A stretch of 17,818 nucleotides of DNA, taken from ZC4RG42 sp036676355 (GTDB taxonomy: Bacteria > Pseudomonadota > Gammaproteobacteria > Burkholderiales > SG8-39). The stretch's first letter is position 1. The number at the start of each line of letters is the position of its first letter. Below the pieces are notes generated by a model. The model was not told the DNA's origin. It ran no database searches and was given only the letters and a program-made list of their open reading frames with translations. The stretch is from the NCBI GenBank assembly GCA_036676355.1, contig JAKFDA010000006.1, forward strand, positions 1-17,818. Direction: 5' to 3'. Below, in pieces: positions 14,801 to 17,818 of the stretch. Made by a program: the position numbers and the translations under genes.

Positions 14801-15076
14801 TCAAGCACCATGCAATTTTTCCGGATCCTGCTTACTTCGACGCATCCAAACGCCGACTGACGGAAAATTCGGATCGGTACGTTTGCGCGCCTCGCTGCGC
14901 GCCGCGTCATCGGGCTGCCGTTCCGGCGGCGAAAACTGCAGCGCCTCATCGACTGAAAATTCCGACTCCTGACCCGCTCCGGCCGCTTTGCCTGCCGGTG
15001 CGGGCACCGCTGCGGCGGTGCAGAGGGCAGTCGGACGCTGCTCTGAGCCAGGCTGCCTGACCCTGCCTCTGTCCAT
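14801..15076 (-). pseudogene. Possible 3' remnant of an unrecognised coding sequence
   Basis: This minus-strand frame ends with a stop 14 bp from the flavocytochrome stop. Its last 60 or so codons read like real protein: ESEFSVDEALQFSPPERQ, then DDAARSEARKRTDPNFPSVGVWMRRSKQDPEKLHGA, with mixed acidic and basic residues and G/C-rich third positions. The upstream part is Pro/Ala-rich and lacks a convincing start or ribosome-binding site, and the sequence turns AT-rich just beyond. I read it as either a gene truncated at a junction near 15080-15150 or a small unknown protein. I do not recognise the family. Confidence 0.35.
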
Positions 15077-15117
15077 AGCATTGACGCAATGCGGAGCAGA
15101 TTCGGATATACATCCTC

Positions 15118-15151
15118 AATGGTGGACAAAATACGGTTTTTGTCCGCCATT
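15118..15151 (+). terminator. Strong hairpin, possible terminator or element end
   Basis: AATGGTGGACAAAA (15118-15131) pairs with TTTTGTCCGCCATT (15138-15151) across a 6-base loop; all 14 positions pair if one G-U is allowed. On the plus strand it is followed by TTCTACTTATT, only a weak U-tract, and no complete plus-strand gene ends just before it. It could be a terminator of a lost gene, an intergenic hairpin element or the end of a mobile element. Confidence 0.5.
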
Positions 15152-15237
15152 TTCTACTTATTAGCCTCAATGAAATAGGGCTTCCTGTTTTTCAAATTAA
15201 TATCAAGCGTTGTGAGTCAATTAATTACATACGAGTA

Positions 15238-15253
15238 TTCAGAGTGTTCTGAA
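15238..15253. promoter_or_regulatory. Inverted repeat TTCAGA-N4-TCTGAA, candidate operator
   Basis: A 6-bp perfect inverted repeat with a 4-base spacer (TTCAGAGTGTTCTGAA) in the AT-rich DNA about 140 bp before the AA_synth gene. The size fits a dimeric regulator of the catabolic/TRAP cluster, but no regulator gene is in view. It shares the TTCAG word with the compound operators but not their spacing (inverted, not tandem), so I do not assign it to the same regulator. Confidence 0.3.
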
Positions 15254-15393
15254 CGTTTTTCCAGTTTCCTCTCGCATCCGTCGCTTCTCAATGGGTGGAT
15301 CCTATAAGAAACTACGTCTACTATCGGTTTCACCGTGTGGCGATCAATATCGCTGCCGAAATAGATTCCTGCGTTTGATGAGGCATACACGTA

Positions 15394-15981
15394 ATGGAAA
15401 TTCGCGAAATTCATCTGTTCACCCAAGAAATCCGGCAGGCCTGCGGTGCTGCAGTAACACCCGCAGCGATCAGGGTTGCGGCCTGTGCCGTGATCGGCAA
15501 TGGCGCGCACGGCCAGGCAGATGATGCCGTGCTGGAAGAGTGCATGGCCGAGTCAGCCCGCATCGGTGAATTACTGGTGCAGAGAAGTCTGGAACTGCTG
15601 GGCGATCGACCGCCGGTGGCCTTTGGTAAAGGGGTGCTGGTGGGTGAGGGCGGCGACCTGGAGCAGGGCGCCGCCATGATTCACTGTCGGATCGGCCTGG
15701 CAATCCGGGCGGCCATTCGTTCCGGCTATGCCCTGATCCCCGGTAATGCCAAGCGGGGTGGGCCGGGAACCAGTATCGATGTGGTGCTGGGCGGTATCGA
15801 TGACGGATGGCACTACGACGCCATGGACACCATGGAAATCCGCATTCCCGGCGCCCCCAGGGCGGATGAAATCGTGCTCGCAGTGGCCTATGCCACCGGT
15901 CGGCCCAATGCCCGCATTGTGGGCGCCAGCGAAGCTACCGTGCGCAAGCTGGTCGACAGCCTGAAGCACGAGACGGCCTGA
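15394..15981 (+). CDS. AA_synth / DUF1185 family protein
   Basis: 195 residues matching the 'amino acid synthesis' family (PF06684, DUF1185), a family with structures but no settled biochemical function. Family-like segments: FGKGVLVGEGGDLEQGAAMIH (about 77-97), ALIPGNAKRGGPGTSIDVVLGG (about 113-134) and the C-terminal DEIVLAVAYATGRPNARIG-like stretch (158-177). Cytoplasmic, no signal or membrane segment. Such genes often lie with TRAP transporters and small-molecule dehydrogenases in catabolic clusters, as here; the substrate is unknown. GAGG lies about 12 bases before the ATG. Codon choice looks less extremely G/C-ending than in the ccm block, in line with the separate origin suggested by the junction upstream. 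Confidence 0.85.
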   Translation: MEIREIHLFTQEIRQACGAAVTPAAIRVAACAVIGNGAHGQADDAVLEECMAESARIGELLVQRSLELLGDRPPVAFGKGVLVGEGGDLEQGAAMIHCRIGLAIRAAIRSGYALIPGNAKRGGPGTSIDVVLGGIDDGWHYDAMDTMEIRIPGAPRADEIVLAVAYATGRPNARIVGASEATVRKLVDSLKHETA

Positions 15982-16021
15982 TCGTCTCGTGCGTGCGGAT
16001 CATTCCGAACGGATGAGTGAC

Positions 16022-16303
16022 ATGAGCAGACAGAACTCCGGATTCATCGGCCTGGGGTTCACGGGTGCCTCCATGGCCGGCCGCCTTATCGCCGCGGGAC
16101 ACCGGTTTTTTGTCCACACCCGAAGTGCTATTCCGGAAAGCATCACTGCCCCGGCCAGTTGGACTGAAAACGCACAGCAGGCAGAGGTGATGTTTCTCAT
16201 GCTGCCCGACACCCCTGACGTCAGCCTGGAACGGTTCGACGAGACCGGGATGTCGCTGGAACAACACTCACAGTTTGAAATCGGCCAGCAGTCTTCACCA
16301 TGA
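16022..16303 (+). pseudogene. Truncated beta-hydroxyacid dehydrogenase (NAD-binding part only)
   Basis: 93 codons from the ATG at 16022 (16013 is an alternative). The N-terminus is a clear 6-phosphogluconate/beta-hydroxyacid dehydrogenase Rossmann fold: GFIGLGFTGASMAGRLIAAGH (7-27), then VHTRSAIPE and AEVMFLMLPDTPDV (55-67), as in tartronate semialdehyde (2-hydroxy-3-oxopropionate) reductases. Full-length members have about 290-300 residues with a helical catalytic domain and catalytic lysine; none of that is present. After about residue 78 the similarity fades and a stop follows, only 66 bp before dctP. I read it as a gene with its 3' two-thirds deleted, unlikely to be active as an enzyme. 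Confidence 0.75.
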
Positions 16304-16369
16304 ATTGATCCCGTCGCGCTGGCTGTTCTGACCCTGGGGATCACACCGACCATCAACTCAGGAGGCATC

Positions 16370-17344
16370 ATGAAACCCACCGGACTGTTGCTGGGCCTGT
16401 GCCTGGCAAGCGGCATCGCACTGAGCCCCGTACAGGCCCAGACCGTGATGCGCATCAGCATCGCCACTTCCCAGGACTCACACCAGGGAGTGGCCATTGA
16501 TACATTCGCGCGAGAAGTCGAAAAGCGCACCAATGGCCGTTATCAGATCAAGACCTTCTACAGCGGTGCTCTGGGAGGCGAGCGCGAATATGTCGAAGCG
16601 GTCCAGATGGGCACACAGGAACTGGCTTTTTCCACGACCGGGCCCATCCCCAACTTCGTACCTGAAGTCAAGATTCTCGATATGCCCTTTCTGTTCCGCG
16701 ACAAGACGCATGCGCGTGCTGTACTTGATGGGCCGATCGGGCAGGAATTGCTGGGCAAGTTCAAGAAGCGCGGCTTTGTGGCGCTGGGCTGGGGTGAGAA
16801 CGGCTTTCGGCACATGACGAATAACGTACGCTCAATCCACACTCCGGAAGATTTGCATGGCCTGAAGATGCGGACCATGGAAAACCCGGTACATATCCGC
16901 GCCTATAAGGCGCTGGGGATCATTCCGACGCCCATGGCCTTTCCCGAGGTTTTCACGGCGCTGCAACAGGGCACGGTGGACGGGCAGGAAAACCCGCTGT
17001 CCATCATCATTGCCGGCAAGTTCGAACAGGTGCAAAAGCACATCAGTCTGACCGGCCATGTGTATTCGCCCTGTGTCTGGCTGATGAATCCGGAGGCCTA
17101 TGCCCGGCTCAGCGAGGCCGACAAGCAAGCCTTTCGGGAAGCGGCCATCGAGGGCACCCGGGCCAATCGTGAGCGGGTGGATGCCGATGATGCACGCGGC
17201 GTGGCGTACCTGCGTGACGGCGGCATGAAAGTGATTGAGACCGTCGACAAGGGCACTTTCATCAAGGCGCTCGCATCGACCAATGCCTACTTCGAGAAGG
17301 AGTTTGGCGCGAAGAACATCCAGCGCATCCGGGATTCCAAATAG
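16370..17344 (+). CDS. dctP: TRAP transporter solute-binding protein, DctP family
   Basis: Periplasmic receptor of a TRAP (tripartite ATP-independent) uptake system, usually for carboxylates or sugar acids. 324 residues: signal peptide about 1-23 (cleavage after VQAQ), then the DctP fold. Typical segments: FYSGALGGEREYVEAVQMGTQELAF (63-87), GWGENGFRHMTNN (140-152), DLHGLKMRTMENPVH (161-175) with the conserved carboxylate-binding Arg at R168, and FPEVFTALQQGTVDGQENP (191-209). A perfect AGGAGG (16360-16365) precedes the ATG. The ligand cannot be read from sequence; the neighbours (AA_synth, hydroxyacid dehydrogenase remnant) suggest a hydroxy or sugar acid. dctQ starts 8 bp later. Confidence 0.94.
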   Translation: MKPTGLLLGLCLASGIALSPVQAQTVMRISIATSQDSHQGVAIDTFAREVEKRTNGRYQIKTFYSGALGGEREYVEAVQMGTQELAFSTTGPIPNFVPEVKILDMPFLFRDKTHARAVLDGPIGQELLGKFKKRGFVALGWGENGFRHMTNNVRSIHTPEDLHGLKMRTMENPVHIRAYKALGIIPTPMAFPEVFTALQQGTVDGQENPLSIIIAGKFEQVQKHISLTGHVYSPCVWLMNPEAYARLSEADKQAFREAAIEGTRANRERVDADDARGVAYLRDGGMKVIETVDKGTFIKALASTNAYFEKEFGAKNIQRIRDSK

Positions 17345-17352
17345 GATTTCCC

Positions 17353-17818
17353 ATGAAGCAAGTGTTCCTCGCACTTGAAAGCCGCATGACGCAGGCGGCC
17401 ACCGCCGGCGCCTGCCTCATGATGGCTCTCTCGGCCCTGTTGGCCATGTTCCAGATCCTGACGCGTTTCGTCCTGGAGCAGCCGGCCGAATGGACCGAGA
17501 TCCTCATTCGCCTGAGCTTGATCTGGATGGTTTTCCTGGGCTCACCTCTGGCCTTTCGGCTTGGCGCCATGATGAGTGTGGATGTCCTGCATCGGCTGGC
17601 CTCGCCACGCTGGCGCCGTGTGATCGACTGGGTGGTGTTCCTGGCTTCCCTGGCGTTGGTATTGATCATCATCGTCTGGGGACTGGACTATGCCTTGCGC
17701 AGCCGGGTCCAGTCCATGGCCGGGCTCGAGTCGATCTCAATGATCTGGGGCTATATCGCCATGCCGATCGGCGGGGTGTTCTGCATCTTTGCCCTTATTG
17801 GCCAGATGCTCGACCCCA
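17353..17818 (+). CDS. dctQ: TRAP transporter small permease, DctQ family (3' end outside window)
   Basis: The frame from ATG 17353 is open to the window end (155 codons seen). Four hydrophobic segments with the DctQ pattern: TAGACLMMALSALLAMFQILTRFVL, then the family motif EQPAEWTEILIRLSLIWMVFLGSPLAFRLGAMMSVDVL, WVVFLASLALVLIIIVWGLDYAL, and SMIWGYIAMPIGGVFCIFALIG. It forms the membrane unit with DctM, expected just beyond the window. Eight bases separate it from dctP. Symbol given by family, not by proven dicarboxylate transport. Confidence 0.92.
   Translation, partial: MKQVFLALESRMTQAATAGACLMMALSALLAMFQILTRFVLEQPAEWTEILIRLSLIWMVFLGSPLAFRLGAMMSVDVLHRLASPRWRRVIDWVVFLASLALVLIIIVWGLDYALRSRVQSMAGLESISMIWGYIAMPIGGVFCIFALIGQMLDP

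Larger units (their letters stand above)
14787..15393. other. Gene-poor junction region with AT-rich segment
   Basis: About 600 bp without a confident gene. The first 300 bp keep the high GC of the left side and carry the possible coding remnant. From about 15150 to 15260 the DNA is clearly AT-rich (for example AATTAATATCAAGC and CAATTAATTACATAC). After this the genes change in type, from redox and cytochrome genes to a solute-uptake/catabolic set. No tRNA, integrase, transposase or att-like direct repeat was recognised. Confidence 0.6.

Noticed and set aside
14784..14815. Third copy of the dispersed repeat after the flavocytochrome stop (CTAGGGGACGTGCC)
   Set aside because: Only the first dozen or so bases resemble the repeat start; the 36-bp core and downstream blocks are absent.
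14786..14820. Terminator after the flavocytochrome gene (GGGG-ACGTG-CCCC)
   Set aside because: The stem is only 4 bp and the T-run is about 17 bases downstream, so it is not a convincing intrinsic terminator.
1..17818. CRISPR arrays, tRNA/rRNA genes, integrases or transposases
   Set aside because: No regularly spaced repeats, no recognisable tRNA/rRNA sequence and no intact recombinase or transposase reading frame were seen on either strand.

Overview
The window reads as a high-GC (roughly 60-65% by eye) proteobacterial chromosome segment. A gammaproteobacterium of the Xanthomonadales/Steroidobacterales type is my best guess, from the System I cytochrome c maturation genes with a separate CcmI, the PhoP/PhoQ-like two-component pair and the SHP/DHC cytochromes. 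I cannot name a genus.

Layout. (1) 1-2358, plus strand: ccmA (5' end outside the window), ccmB, ccmC and ccmD. (2) 2470-7106, minus strand: ccmI, ccmH, ccmG, ccmF and ccmE. A complete System I gene set is therefore present, but split into two convergent blocks instead of the usual single ABCDEFGHI run. (3) 7107-7408, a GC-rich divergent spacer, then a TerC-family membrane protein on the plus strand. (4) 8212-11680, minus strand: PepSY protein -> OmpR/PhoP-type response regulator -> histidine kinase -> OsmC-family protein -> small His-rich exported protein (listed in transcription order). (5) 11830-14786, plus strand: an SHP-type monoheme cytochrome c (DUF1924), a diheme cytochrome c (DHC), a second PepSY protein and a NOX/ferric-reductase-like flavocytochrome b. 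(6) 14787-15393, a gene-poor stretch turning AT-rich, with a possible coding remnant and a strong hairpin; it looks like a junction. (7) 15394-17818, plus strand: an AA_synth (DUF1185) protein, a truncated beta-hydroxyacid dehydrogenase, and TRAP transporter DctP and DctQ (cut by the window end).

How the parts fit. The Ccm system attaches heme to c-type cytochromes, and two such cytochromes are encoded in region 5. Regions 4 and 5 look like one regulon: a kinase/regulator/PepSY module divergent from, and probably controlling, a redox module in which NAD(P)H electrons could pass through FAD and heme b to DHC and then SHP. The strongest new observation is a 39-bp compound operator, CTGAA-N6-ATGAA-N7-TTCAG-N6-TTCAG, present twice with identical spacing: once in the divergent promoter region between the regulator block and the SHP gene, and once in front of the second PepSY/flavocytochrome pair. 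The 11-bp half-site period fits OmpR-family regulators. A second unusual item is a dispersed repeat of about 120 bp, one copy between ccmB and ccmC and one after the DHC gene, each beginning at the stop codon of the upstream gene.
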